64,000 bases of DNA from Parasponia andersonii (taxonomy: Eukaryota; Streptophyta; Magnoliopsida; Rosales; Cannabaceae), in the NCBI GenBank assembly GCA_002914805.1, contig JXTB01000113.1, positions 554,540 to 618,539 of the forward strand, written 5' to 3'. Shown here piece after piece: positions 20,440-31,809 of the stretch; position 1 is the first letter of the stretch, and every line of letters begins with the position of its first letter. The position numbers were made by a program, and so were the translations under genes. The notes beneath the pieces were generated by a model that did no database searches, was not told where the DNA came from, and saw nothing but the letters and a program-made list of their open reading frames with translations.

Positions 20440-21150
20440 TCAAAAATAATCGTACTATGGGAATCACATCGTGCAATAAAATACTTGCCGATGGCCCAAG
20501 AAAACGTACGAAGAGGAAAGAGCTGCGCAACCAAAAACTTGCTGGCAGACCTCGAAAACAATCGTACTATGAGAATCACATCGTGCAATAAAATGTTTGC
20601 CGATGGCCCGAGAAAATGTACAAAGAGGAAAAAGTTGCGTAGCCAAAAACTTGCCGGCAGACCTCAAAAACAATCGTACAATGGGAATCACATCGTGCAA
20701 TAAAATGCTTACTGATGGCCCGAGAAAACGTACGAAAAGGAAAGAGTTGCACAACCAAAAACTTGCCGGCAGACCTCAAAAACAATTGTACTATGGGAAT
20801 CACATCGTACAATAAAATGCTTACCGATGGCCTGAGAAAACGTACGAAGAGGAAAGAGCTACGCGACCAAAAACTTGCTAGCAGATCTAAAAAACAATCA
20901 TACTATGGAAATCACATCGTGCAATAAAATGCTTGCCAATGCACTGAGAAAACTTACGAAGAGAATAGACCTACGCAACCAAAAACTTGCCGGCAGACCT
21001 CAAAAACAATCATACTATGGGAACCATATCGTGCAATAAAATGCTTGCCGATGGCCTGAGAAAACGTACGAAGAGGAAAGAGCTGCGCGACCAAAACTTG
21101 CCAGCAGACCTCGAAAGCGATTGTACTACAGGAGCGCCCACCGTGGGACA
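20440..21150 (+). repeat. 112-bp minisatellite, about six copies
   Basis: The landmark gtgcaataaa (or a one-base variant) occurs at 20471, 20583, 20695, 20807, 20919 and 21031: five consecutive spacings of exactly 112 bp. Copies differ by scattered substitutions, mostly transitions, with no indels between landmarks. It lies just after pol in element 2. Confidence 0.95.
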
Positions 21151-21204
21151 GGGTCTATTCTGTTGGAAGTAGATCCCCTCAAAGGAACGCCTCAGCTATA
21201 CGAA

Positions 21205-21650
21205 AAGGTAAAGGAAAGCAGGGTCAGGGTCTACCCGTTGGAAGCGGACCTTCCCCAGACAACATTTTAGCCGCATGCGAGGCGAAGGTTAAAGAGGTCA
21301 GGGTCTACCCGTTGGAAGCGGACCCTCCCCAGACAACATTTTAGCCGAATGCGAGGCAAAGGTTAGATGGGTCATGGTCTACCTGTTAGAATCAGACCCT
21401 CCCCAGACAACATTTTGGCGGTATGCAAAGCAAAGGTTAAAGGGGTCAGGGTCCACCCGTTAGAAGCAGACCCTCCCTAGACAACATTTTAGCCACATGT
21501 AAGGCAAAGGTTAGAGGGGTCAGGCTCTACCCATTGGAAGCGAACCCTCCCCAGATAACATTTTGGCGGCATGCAAAGCAAAGGTTAAAGGGATCAGGGT
21601 CTACCCATTGGAAGCAGACCCTCCCGCGAGAACATTTTTATTACGCATAC
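21205..21650 (+). repeat. 74-bp minisatellite, about six copies
   Basis: The landmark aacatttt occurs at 21261, 21335, 21409, 21483, 21557 and 21631: five spacings of exactly 74 bp. Each unit contains gggtcagggtctacccgttg or a near variant. It follows the 112-bp array after about 60 bp and has an unrelated sequence. Confidence 0.95.
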
Positions 21651-22130
21651 ACCAGGCACGAAGACAGGAGTTAAAATCTAGTTCTGTTCATTATTTCCCA
21701 AAGTACAATGGGCATGGTTGACAATGACACGCACCCAAAAGCTCTATCTGCGAGAAGCGGATCTTGGGCTGACTCGTAGGGACACGTTAGAGTGGTAACG
21801 CCCAGTTTGCTCCCGATAAGAGCCGAGCCTAGGCCTTCTCCTCTGCAGCGATGAGTCTAAACAATGGTTAACCAACCCCTGTAGCGAGCGCATTCCCATT
21901 TGGGATCGGAGAAGTCCAACCACACGTGCGGGTCGAATTCTGCCAAGACAAGTCATAACAGAAGTTATATTTCCTTAAAACCGGATGAGCCGGAACCCAC
22001 ATCCCTATCTCCATAACTAATCTTGTCGATCATAGCTCGAGGAGGACTCACTAATAACTCGAAGTCATGTACGACTGAGCCAAACCCAAATGTCAGCTGC
22101 ACTGCTGATAAGGGAACGACATTGTAAATG
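21651..22130. other. Spacer before the 3' end of the antisense gene, element 2
   Basis: No coding sequence is seen on either strand. It may hold the 3' UTR of the antisense gene. Confidence 0.4.
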
Positions 22131-25100
22131 ATATCTGACCTTAACCCCCGACATGGTTAATAAAAGAAAAAGAGAATAGACTGAAGAAAACTGCACTGTT
22201 TTTATTATTTATATAAACGGTTACAACAAGGGTCAACTCTACAAATATACAAAAACTAGGGACCCTAATTACCTCCAGCCAGGGGAGCACAGCCAGTTTC
22301 AGTGCTTGGACCTCCCCGGTGGAGGGTGGCATACCAAGGTCAGAGTTGTCGCTGGATAAAATGACCGCACCAGACCCCTTGCCAATTAAAGCCCCAAGAC
22401 CAGGCTGACTGCCAGGGACCTCCGAGGTTTGCTCTAGTGAACCGGAAACGGGGATAAGCTCTTTGGCAACAGAGGCGGATGTAGAGGTCCCGTCTTTTTC
22501 CGCGGCAAGCATCTTCAGCACGTCAGTAGGGTACGCGATGTTGATTTCATCCCTAAGCTACTGCATGTAGTACTTGATGGAATAGTGGTCTCTCTCGAAG
22601 CCTTTCTGCTCGTCAAACTGGTCTGGCATTACCACCTCCGCGTGGACTTCGAATTCCCTGTTCTCCCAGCCAAACCTGTAACTTTCCGCAGAAAGGACAT
22701 CCATCTGCCTTTGATACCTCGTTTTTAGTTTCTCCGCATCCGCTAGTCTATCCCTCAGCGTCGCCAACCTCAGCTCTGCCTGCCGCTGCGACAAGTCGAC
22801 CAAAAGGGTGTTAATGTCAGCAAGGTCTTCGCCATGCTTGTGAGTCAACTCTACTTAAGCCCCCATCAATTTTACGTGGTCCAAGTAAAGATGTTGGCTT
22901 ACCTCATTTGACCGGAGGAGTCTGCGTTGCAGAGAATGGGCCTCCAATTTGGCTTTCACCTCGGTCTTCCTCGCCACTTTAGCATCGTCAACGGCCCTGT
23001 CGTGAGCGATGAAGGCCAGCCCCATCTCTGCCCCAGCGCTCTGCAGTTCTTGCTCCTTGACCTTGAGCTCGTTTTTGGCCAGTCTGGCGGCCTCGGATTG
23101 AGCGAGCCTGTCAGCCTCCGCCTCAGCCAGTCTTGTAGCCAGCTCCTCGTGCCTGACCCTCTCGACACTCAGAGCGTGAGCCACCGCGCTGCTGACTCTA
23201 ACCTCATCGAGGCTCCGATACAAGTCGAAGTCAGTCCTCAACTCAGCAAAGGCGGCCTCGCTGCGCTCGGTCAGTGCAGAACGGGAGTTCAACTCCTCGG
23301 TCAGATCCCTGACGTGAGAGGAATAGAAAGACTGGATGGTGGTAACCAAACGAGCCAAACCTACGCGAAAGTACGGCTAGCGATAAGCTCGACGTTCTCC
23401 AAGAAGAGCGCCTCCAGCTCGGGTTCTGCGGCTGGACCCTCTCTTTGGGTGTTGTCCGCGTCTGAGGAACGCAACTCCATCCCACCAACCATGAGGGCAC
23501 CCTCTCCCCCAACTGGGCACTCCCTTGAAGTAGCAGTGGCAAGGACGAAGGAAAGCTGGGCATTGCCGAGCACGCAGTCGGCGATGGCAGGAGGCGGCGC
23601 ATCTTCAGTAGAAGACGCCACGGTAGCTCCCGCTATATCGGCAATTTCGGTTGCTGTCCCCCTCAGAGCCCCGCCTAAATGTGATTTTTCAGTCTTGTCT
23701 TGACCATTCCCTCTCGACGGGCCACTGTGCGCAGACCTTCTTCTCCTCAGAAGGGTCAGTATGGCCCCATCGTCATCACTGTCAGAAGAAAGGGTAACCC
23801 TACCCTTCTTCTCTGCTGGGCCCTCTTTTTCTTTGGATGAGCCGGCCTCGTGGCGCCGCTTTATTGCGACCGGAGGAGGGGAAGACAGCCGAGATTTCAA
23901 CCTCGGAGCCCCCCCACTGAGCTCAGCGATCTCCCCACCAAGGCAAGCAGCACTAAACCCCGCGCTCGTCTTGGAGTAGCAGATCCCCGGGCAGACTCAA
24001 GGGAGCCCCCTTGCCATATACGGCCTTTATGGTCGTTGTTTCCCTGGTCGGAGGTCTGCTTGCACTGGAATGGGTGATCACGGGTGCTTCATCCTCTGAA
24101 GACACCACGAGACGCCGGCCAGCGGTTACCTTGGGGCGAGCCTTATGTCTAGCGGTACTCCCCTTGACAGGGGAAAGGTCTGCCGAGGGCCGGCTTCAGA
24201 ACCTGTAAAGTGCAAGCAACATAGTTAGATCACTGCCATAACCCAATCGACAAAGTTCCAGGATGCGAAAATGAACTCACCTCTAACCCTCTTAGGGGCG
24301 GCAGCTTCCTCCCTACGGAGCCTGATGCACTCTTCGGCCATGAGCCTTACAGCTTCTTCGAGCTCGTGGCTAGTCGGCGCCACCAGGTCGTTGGAACTAG
24401 CCAATTGGCTTGAAGCCGTAACCTGACGACCCACCATGGCGATGCGATCATCCTCGTCCCAGTGGAATCGGTTCAGGGCAGAGGCATCAAGCCGGCTTCG
24501 CAGGTACTTCGTGATAACCTAGGTGTCCAGGGGGAAGGAAAGGTATGAAACCATCCTAGGCATCATATTCATCACCTGGGGATTGAGGATGGCCTGGATG
24601 TGTCGGCAGTCCCCAGGAGACCCAAAGATGATGATTCCCTCCAGCCTTGGAGTTGCCCCGCCAACAAATACGGCTCGAACCTGTTTTCTTCTGCAGAGGC
24701 TGCACAAGACAAAAAAAAAATGTGAGCAATAACAGACGAGGTGAACGCAGACTCGAAAATCACGACCTAGCACTTACTCTACAGGAAAACCGAAGGAATT
24801 TGGAAGTGCTCTCCATTCACCCAAGGAGAGCACTACGCCCCTCTAACGGCATACAGCCTAGAGCGGGAGTCCCATTGCTTGTCCGACCTCGGCAAGCCCC
24901 AGAAAATATGACGTCCCAGGAGCAGTTGAAGGTAAAAGGTGGGGTAAGAGCTCCTTTTGGGGATGAGAGTGAGTTTGTAAGCATAAAAGACCACCTCCAA
25001 GTTGATATGCATATTATAAAGAACTGACAGGGCGGAGAGCTCCATCAGGATTATGACCCCGTTTGTATTTAGCTGCAGCGGGAGGATCCCCGTCAGAGCG

Positions 25101-25300
25101 AAGAACTAGTGGATCAGCAGCCATTCCAGATACTTTCTTCCCAAAATAATAAAGCCTTCGAGGGCAGAGGGACGAAAATACTAATCCGCGGGACCCTTTA
25201 TAACGTGACTCCGCCGGGGAGGCAGATCTGTCTCCACAGCGAATCCAACTCCGAGTCTAGACAGGGCGAAGTTCCTGATCTTGATTCGAGGCCATCGTTC
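22131..25300 (-). pseudogene. Antisense gene of element 2 (plant mobile domain region plus long coiled coil)
   Basis: Read from about 25300 downward on the minus strand, the N-terminal part has LVFYAYKLTLIPKR-like sequence and GLPRSDKQWDSRSRLYAVRG, matching the LPSSHKHWK...FFYV region of the antisense protein of Tat elements. A likely intron interrupts it near 24720. Further on are HELEEAVRLMAEECIRLRRE (24225-24437) and a Ser/acidic-rich region (23361-23900: KRRHEAGSSKEKEGPAEKKG, SSDSDDDGA). A long coiled coil (22855-23358: LTERSEAAFAELRTDFDLYR, ELATRLAEAEADRLAQSEAA) ends in LYLDHVKLMGA, and a tail reaches about 22141. Stops between pieces show decay or unmarked introns. The same layout as element 1 supports the call. 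Confidence 0.72.
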
Positions 25301-25616
25301 TAGATACGATCGAAAGAGCAAAAGTCTCTAGAAAGGGGAGAAGTCGGAAACTGTAAGATTTTACAAGGCTAGAATAACTGGAGATTTTAGTAAAGTAGCA
25401 AATGAGTGTAAATGTGGCTTTTATGGAGGGGGAGCCGAAGAGTTTTTCCTAGAAAAGGGCAGAGCAAGGAAGACCGAACCGTCGGAATTTCGAAATTTAA
25501 AAATTTTTGTGACATGGGATTGCATGCCTCCACGTCGGCAATAGGGGAGCCACGTGTAACCCTCAAATTGGAAGAACGGAGAAACAATTTTCCCACTTGA
25601 TTGATACGAATCCATC
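25301..25616. other. Region upstream of the antisense gene, element 2
   Basis: No gene is recognised. By analogy with element 1 it should hold the antisense promoter, but no clear TATA box in that orientation was seen. Confidence 0.35.
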
Positions 25617-25634
25617 AAGTAGGGAAATGGGGAC
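25617..25634 (+). other. Polypurine tract, element 2
   Basis: aagtagggaaatggggac lies immediately before the LTR-like start ttgtgaatcc, the expected place for plus-strand priming. Confidence 0.6.
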
Positions 25635-25635
25635 A

Positions 25636-26447
25636 GTTGTGAATCCGTTTCTAAATCATACACCACGTGGATGATTAAGTGCCAGAACAAGTCATAAACA
25701 GGACACACCGTCCGACACGTGTCTAGAGTGACTAGTTAATAGGCCACGCGAGTCGCACGTGGTACCACATAGACCATTGGGCTGTCCGAGGCTATGGCCG
25801 ATCCCATCCCAGACCCTGGATGGACTCGGCCTAGTCCGATTCTTACCTCAACAGCTGGAGGTCGAAAGCCCCAAGGGTCTTCCACCAGAGTACAATGAGA
25901 AGCAACTCACAGCTCCAAACCCAGACAGAGTATTTAATGCGATCTTGAGTAGATGCGCGCATGAGACAAACCGTCCTAACAGAACGACGATTTGTCCAAA
26001 TCTCGCCCCTGACAGACTCAAGCCATAGGGGACGGTGGAAACTAAGCTACAGCGGTGCAGGGAGAATCACGGTAATCTCGGCCCGTGACCTCTGGAGTAA
26101 GTTTTGATGACAAAGGTACTCGGTCCTGGGATTGAGAACCATGAGGTTCACAATTTCAGGACTATATATATGAGCCATGCATCCCCAAAAGAGAGGCATG
26201 TACCCGTACAAAAAGAAACATTTGAAAAGATACACATATACGAAGAAACACTAAATCTTTACTGCCCTGAGCCAAAGATAACCAGCTGACTTAAGCATCG
26301 GAGAGTCTTTGCAGGTAGCCTCTCCCGCTTCTCCGATCTTGCCCGAAGTCAAAAGCTCTTTGGGATAGCGAGAACACGTGGACAGTTGGAGGATACAACA
26401 CCGGCAGTTCAGAGACACGTGAACAGCTGATGAAAACCGCTCCAACA
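25636..26447 (+). repeat. 3' LTR of element 2 (single copy)
   Basis: It starts TTGTGAATCC after the polypurine tract and ends near TCCAACA. It contains a TATA box at 26163-26170 and, downstream, the segment ctgacttaagcatcggagag with cttctccgatcttgcccgaa, which I recognise as common in the R/U5 part of plant Gypsy LTRs. No second LTR exists in the window, so the boundaries are inferred from these signals only. Confidence 0.65.
26163..26170 (+). promoter_or_regulatory. TATA box of the element 2 LTR
   Basis: actatatatatgagcc has the position and shape of an LTR core promoter. Confidence 0.55.
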
Positions 26448-27117
26448 ATATCCATCACTAGATATAGATGGATATGAAAATTTTTCAAGAAAAACTTCTA
26501 TAAAACTTTAACATGACAATGATATTCAGCAATAAATAACCTTTTATTTATTACACTGAAAAAAAAAACATATTTATTTATTTTCCAATAATTAATCTGC
26601 ATATGACAACTAGGATTTCGTTTTTCCACTAAAAAAGTTGACCACAATTAAAGGACACTTGCTGATCTTCTTCATCCCCTAATGCAAATCATCAAATTGT
26701 AAAAAGATATTAAAAACAAATGGTGAGATGAATAATTAATCTTTATTAAATTGTGTTAGATTTCTATTCTATATATGTTTTTGATTTAAACATTACTCCT
26801 ATAAGATTTAAATTAAAAATACTAATAATACAAAAAAAAAAAGGCATCACGATGAATATAAAAGATCAAATTTCTCTCTGCAAAAGAATCAAAAAAAAAA
26901 ATGATGAGAAACGATCAGACGGTTATAAACTCCTAAATACCAACACCACACACAACCTAGCATAGCTGAGCTGGCTTTTTCTTTTTTCGACTCCAAAAAC
27001 AGCACTATTCCTATTTCCCAATCAAATTATAAATAAATAAATAATTTCGTTTTTTTTTTCTCTTTTAAGAAAAAAAAAAGAGCACTGGTTCATATCTTGC
27101 TCAGCAAGGAACGGCAG
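26448..27117. other. AT-rich upstream region of the first small gene
   Basis: No gene is present. Short open frames here are composed of AT-rich low-complexity sequence. Confidence 0.5.
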
Positions 27118-27134
27118 TGAGTCATACTGAGTCA
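27118..27134 (+). promoter_or_regulatory. Two TGAGTCA motifs 10 bp apart
   Basis: TGAGTCA occurs at 27118-27124 and 27128-27134, one helical turn apart, about 30-45 bp upstream of a TATA box. TGAGTCA is the GCN4-like motif bound by plant bZIP factors. The regulatory role is inferred. Confidence 0.45.
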
Positions 27135-27162
27135 CTGACACCGAGTAGTACCGCCAAATTGG

Positions 27163-27170
27163 CTATAAAA
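27163..27170 (+). promoter_or_regulatory. TATA box of the first small gene
   Basis: ctataaaa is followed by a C/T-rich leader (27190-27245), as in plant core promoters. The ATG is about 78 bp downstream. Confidence 0.7.
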
Positions 27171-27247
27171 CAACGATTCCTCTGACCGATTTCATTCACT
27201 AACCCATCACAGCCTTTTCTCACTCATCTTCTTTTTCTCTCTCTAGA

Positions 27248-27508
27248 ATGATGGAAAGAAGCTCAGATCCCAAATCGAACCAGCAGCCCAAGCGGAAGCC
27301 GCCACCAAAGCGGGGACAGATAAAGCTCAGAATCATCAAGTCCCTCGTCGGCTCAGCCGTCTCCGTGGCTTCGGCAGCGGCGGCTGGGCTCGGGGGAGCC
27401 AAGCGCGCCGTAGATGGAGAGCCGCTGAGCCCGATCGCCTCGCCGGCTCCTGCTGTGCCGCCGTCCGGGTACACCTCAGATGCTCACTCTGATTACTCCT
27501 CCTCCTGA
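27248..27508 (+). CDS. Small conserved plant-type protein of unknown function, 86 aa (paralogue A)
   Basis: The product is a short basic protein with no signal peptide. After a polar N-terminus it has KRKPPPKRGQIKLRIIKSLV (about residues 15-34), an Ala/Gly-rich middle, then SPIASPAPAVPPSGYTSDAH and an acidic/Ser tail SDYSSS. The same PPKRGQ...KS and PSGY blocks occur in the paralogue at 32147-32356, so both are likely real genes rather than chance frames. The start is the first ATG after a TATA box and C/T-rich leader; a second ATG follows immediately. The coding part is GC-rich relative to its flanks and has no intron. The family is uncharacterised to my knowledge. The overlapping reverse frame at 27220-27474 is a shadow. 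Confidence 0.78.
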   Translation: MMERSSDPKSNQQPKRKPPPKRGQIKLRIIKSLVGSAVSVASAAAAGLGGAKRAVDGEPLSPIASPAPAVPPSGYTSDAHSDYSSS

Positions 27509-30500
27509 CTTCAGCTTCCTGTATAGCTAGCTCGGAAGATCCGAAACTCGAGAAATTTTGGCGGGATTTCTGAGTTTCCGTGGTTCTTCTGTATAGATGA
27601 AGTTAATTTATTTATTTTAATTTTTAATTTCTAATTTTGTGATGGTGATAAATTGAAGGAGGTGTCGGAAACCGAGGTTAAAGGGTAAGATTTGAGGGGG
27701 TTTTTTTTTTTTATTGTTTTATAGTATTGTAGAAGAAATGTTTCCTTAAATTTTGATTAATAAAAACGTGAAGAGTTATAAATTTTTTCAGGGTTTGAGC
27801 TGAAGACCCCTGTTTTATTCTCTTCATTTCCAAGAATTTCATGATTTTGCGGACAATTTTTTATTAATGTTCGTTTTATTTAAAGTAACGAAATGTTGAT
27901 TCTGATTATTAGTATCAGTTTTGGGTACTGACTGAAGTGAAGCTGAATATTGAATTATTATTAATAACTGGATTCGAATTTGAAACATTCTCAAATATTA
28001 TTCGAGAATGTTTTGAATGTCATTTTGAGAAAGTTTGTTGAATTGGCAATTAGCAAAGCATTTTGAATGTCATTTTGAGAAAGTTTACTGAATGGTCAAT
28101 TGGCAAAGCATTTCGTGATTTTTATTTATTTATTTTTTTTGTTATTAAAATATTCAGAATGAGTTCAATACTTCACATCTTGAGACTTGATTTTGAAAAA
28201 TTAAGCTACATCAGTAATATTTTTTTCTTTTTCTTTTTTCTTGAAGTTTATGTGAACTACATTTGATTATTCATTTTTTAATTTTTTTTCAAAAAAAAAT
28301 ACCCTATGTCTATACGTGGTATTCCGTCCATAGCTAGTATCGAGCACATGCAATTTACATGTGAAGTTTTTGTGCACCACTATTTATGTTGAAGATTGTA
28401 GGTTTAAATTTTGGTGATATTTTCGAGAATTTTGAATATGAAGGTATTTATTTACTAGTTTAGTATCTCGTTTTTTGTCTTTAAAGTGAATGAGATTCAA
28501 GTCGCCCCTTCTTTTCTTTTTTATTATCAAAAAAGTAAAATTTTTGCACAATTGTGTGGCGTGCCCACCTCAACTTTCAAAAGTGAAAAGTAAGTGTTTA
28601 ATTTATACTAAATTTGGCTTTATCGTTCGCAATGAAAATGCTCAATTATATAATTCTAGCAAGGAAAAAAAACAAAGTTATATAATTAGGTACATAAAAT
28701 AGTATTCCCTAATAAATGTGACAAATTATGCAGATCACAAAATTCCAAAGTAAGAAGATCGAGCAATGTTTGTTTATGTCCTCAAAAAGAGTTACCCTAG
28801 TTACAATACACGATATTTAGTCCACGACTTAGGTACACCCTGATATTAAACAACCCTAGAGTGTCAAGTATTAAGTTTTTTTGTTCCAAATTGATTGTGT
28901 GAAAAAATAAAGAATGTGGGAGAAGTATTAACATGGACTTGATATCACGTAAGATCATTAAAATGCTATTTATTTATGTTAATAGGTCACCATAATTGGA
29001 AGAAATAGTAATTGCATTGTCAAAATCCAGTTGGATGAAAAAAAAAAAAAGCAAGCATTGTTTAAATTTTCAAAAAATTGAAAGCGCGTTTTTTTTTTTT
29101 TCTCGGGAGGGGAAACGTCATAAGCCGCGGGTTATTATCTAATTTTAAAGTCCAACCCCTGTAAAACCGTTTTTTAACGAAATGTACTTGTTGAGAAAAA
29201 ATTAAGTACAAAAAAAACAAAAACAATAATAGAATAAACCGTTTCTTTTTTATTAAAAAGAAAAGAAAAGACACTACAAAGCCATAGAAGTACTTTTAGT
29301 CCTTAAACAAATAATAAAGAACAAAAAATTAAGGAAATGAGACAAAGATCTCATATTATACTGAAATAAGAAGAGCTAGAAGCATGGATACTAATTACTA
29401 TTTAGTTTCACATAGTTTCTAATGACGGCTGGTCATTTAGTCATTGAACGCTGAATCAATTTTTTTTTTATTTTTTTTATTATTTTTTTATTTTTTTCAA
29501 TTTCTATTTTTGTTTTTGTTTTTTTTAAGGGTACTTAATTTCTAAAATTAATACTTGTAGGGAGAAGAGGATGAGTTAGTTGAAGACTTGAAGTTCAAAA
29601 ATGGTAATTTAATTTAAGCCACCATAAAACAAACTAACTTGCAAAGTTCTCTTAGAAAATTAAGACTAACAGGAACAAATTAAAGAGTAAAAAAAAAATT
29701 CCCATTTCCTTTATTGATAAGCATAATACTTAAATCACAGATCAACACTACCATTAGTTTGATGCCTAATTCAGATCTCTCTTTAATTCGGGGAGTAGAA
29801 ACATCCTTTTATTTAATTGCTTTAGAAAGTACTTATACTTTCCAATCCATGTTAGATCCTTTGCTTAAATTTGACCACACACATTTATGTTTGTAGTCCC
29901 AACTCCCACCAAATTAGTTTATTAATATTAGGGATTAGTTAAACACAACCCTAAACCCTCCATCCCATAAATAAATTAAAAAATAAACAGAAAAGAAAAA
30001 CAAAATTACACATAATCCCTGTACAAATGAGAATATGATATTCTGTGTGTGCTGAGTTTAGTTTAAATATTTATCTCTTCAGCAAAAGAAAAAAGGGTTC
30101 AAATTTTCGCTTTTTTTTTTGAAACATAAATTTTAGCTTCAATCTGAAGCAACATATGAGTTTATAGACCTTTGTTTTCTATTCTATATTTTACTATCAC
30201 TGTTCATCATATATTATATTATGGCATGATCAGATAATGAAGTATTCTTTTGAAAAAAAAATATCTAATATTTTTTTATTACTGGTCAATTTGCATCTAT
30301 TTTTACATAGATTTTTTTTTTTAACATCCTTCTCTAGCATCCAACCAACTGAAAAATAAAATAAATTAATCCTCGGGTTCACTTTGCTCCAGAATATTTT
30401 CCACCATTGAGCGTTCTAAGAGATTCTTTTCTTTTATAAATCAAACGTAATATTTTGAAAAAGGAAGAGAAATTTTTTAAAAACATATCTCAATTCCGAA

Positions 30501-31190
30501 CGTGCATGTTAATTTGTTTGAAACGAATCCAAAATAGTTACCTAATTTAGTTTCCATTTTTTTTTGGGAAAGGAATTTAGCTTCCAATTCATTTATAACT
30601 CAAAAAGTTAACATCACATTTATATTAAAATTCCAAAAAAAAAATGATAAACTTAAAAAACTAATTCGGTACTACAAATTTTAGATGATTTATAGTACAT
30701 AAATTCATTGTTGGAGATTGGACAATAAAGTTTGATCGTAAACTTTTGTTTGTTTAAAGACAATTCATAACCGCGTTCCCAAATTTTAAGGCTGCTATAT
30801 ATGCCATAACTTGAGGAAGCTCCCTTCGAATCCAATAGTATTTTCACCTAATTTTAAGTTAAATAAATAACACAAAAATATTGAGATTTTTATCACTGTT
30901 ACCCCACTAAGCCACGTTTCTTTTTTTTTTTTTTTTTTTTTCTTTTTGTGGCTGGAAAGCCACGTTTAACTCTTCTACTTCTTAATTTCTCCTTTGGTGG
31001 AATTATAATTATTTTGGCTCGAAAAGCTCAAGCTTGACAGAAAAAAAAATTTTGGACTATATGAGGGTAGACAGTTTTTTTTGTTTTTTTTTTTAAGAAA
31101 TTATAAAGACCAAATCAAAACGAATAAAAAGCCCAAAATATAGAAAATATATTATATGTTAGCGCACTAAGAAAATGACTATTTTTTTTT
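27509..31190. other. Intergenic AT-rich region between the two small genes
   Basis: No gene is supported. It holds homopolymer runs, a 50-bp tandem duplication at 28011-28110, and short AT-rich open frames of low complexity. The first few hundred bases are probably the 3' UTR of the upstream gene. Confidence 0.55.
28011..28110. repeat. 50-bp tandem duplication
   Basis: Copies at 28011-28060 and 28061-28110 begin ttttgaatgtcattttgaga and differ at a few positions. Confidence 0.9.
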
Positions 31191-31194
31191 TCTA

Positions 31195-31415
31195 TAAAAA
31201 TTATATATATAGGCAAAGTTTGGTAATTATTATTTTTTATATATATAAATATCGTTTTAATTAATTAAAATTTATTTTAAATATTTTTTAATAATAAAAT
31301 ATTAAAAAATATATATCATTAATGAGATATATTTTCACGTCGTTATAATTATTACATCGTTATTATTAAACGGTTAAAAAAAATAATTATATATAGATTA
31401 AAAAAAATTACATCG

Positions 31416-31450
<35 letters not shown>
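31195..31450. repeat. AT-rich MITE-like segment with (AT)15 microsatellite
   Basis: A middle part with taattaaaatttattttaaa and a later ttattattaaacggttaaaa resembles the elements at 38735-38950 and 56027-56270. It ends in an (AT)n run at 31419-31448. Membership of that family is tentative. Confidence 0.35.
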
Positions 31451-31609
31451 TCGGGAGCGTTTTTGTCACGTTTGGGGGCCGGAGGTTCAGTTCAAAGGAC
31501 ATATATTAAAGGTGATCATAATATTATCATCAAACAACCGTACAACTTTTTAACGATCATGATCATCCAAATTCTTATAAATGGTGAATCGAATCGGCTA
31601 TGATTCCGC

Positions 31610-31615
31610 CACGTG
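31610..31615 (+). promoter_or_regulatory. G-box (CACGTG) upstream of the second small gene
   Basis: The palindromic core lies within gccacgtggc (31608-31617), about 265 bp upstream of the TATA box. G-boxes bind plant bZIP and bHLH factors. Use here is inferred. Confidence 0.45.
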
Positions 31616-31809
31616 GCCTACTAGAGTGTGTTCCCTCGCATTGTGCACTGTTCTTCCATCTTGCGTAACAAGCTAAGCTAGTTTTTTTTTCCTTTTTTTC
31701 CCAGATCAGTGTATTTAAGAGGCCCAAACTTACTCCAAAGTCACTCCCAAGCTTTAACAACTTCTCTCTCTGTGCTTTTCCTCTTCACTCCAAACTTCCG
31801 TCCTTTTTG

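Larger units (their letters stand above)
16006..26447 (+). mobile_element. Second Tat-clade Gypsy element (element 2), 5'-truncated
   Basis: The order is 3' end of gag, protease, RT, two RNase H modules, integrase, two tandem-repeat arrays, an antisense gene, a purine tract and one LTR-like end. The 5' LTR and most of gag are absent: recognisable gag begins abruptly at about 16006-16012 next to AT-rich non-element DNA. Base composition rises sharply at that point and falls again at about 26450, so the element is far more GC-rich than the host. It is not a copy of element 1, since protein similarity is only at family level. Stops and frameshifts are scattered through pol, fewer than in element 1. 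Confidence 0.88.

Noticed and set aside
20358..21172. Chain of plus- and minus-strand open frames of 60-96 aa
   Set aside because: They are created by the 112-bp repeat. The unit is not a multiple of three, so the same peptide reappears in successive frames without being a gene.
20400..21650. CRISPR array
   Set aside because: Contiguous tandem repeats without unique spacers, inside a plant retrotransposon.
22927..23703. Longest open frame in the window (258 aa, plus strand)
   Set aside because: It overlaps the minus-strand coiled-coil frames of the antisense gene, which have heptad-like composition and family resemblance. The plus-strand frame has no recognisable domain and is a GC-driven shadow.
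27220..27474. 84-aa minus-strand open frame over the first small gene
   Set aside because: GC-rich shadow of the conserved plus-strand frame, which has a TATA box and a paralogue.
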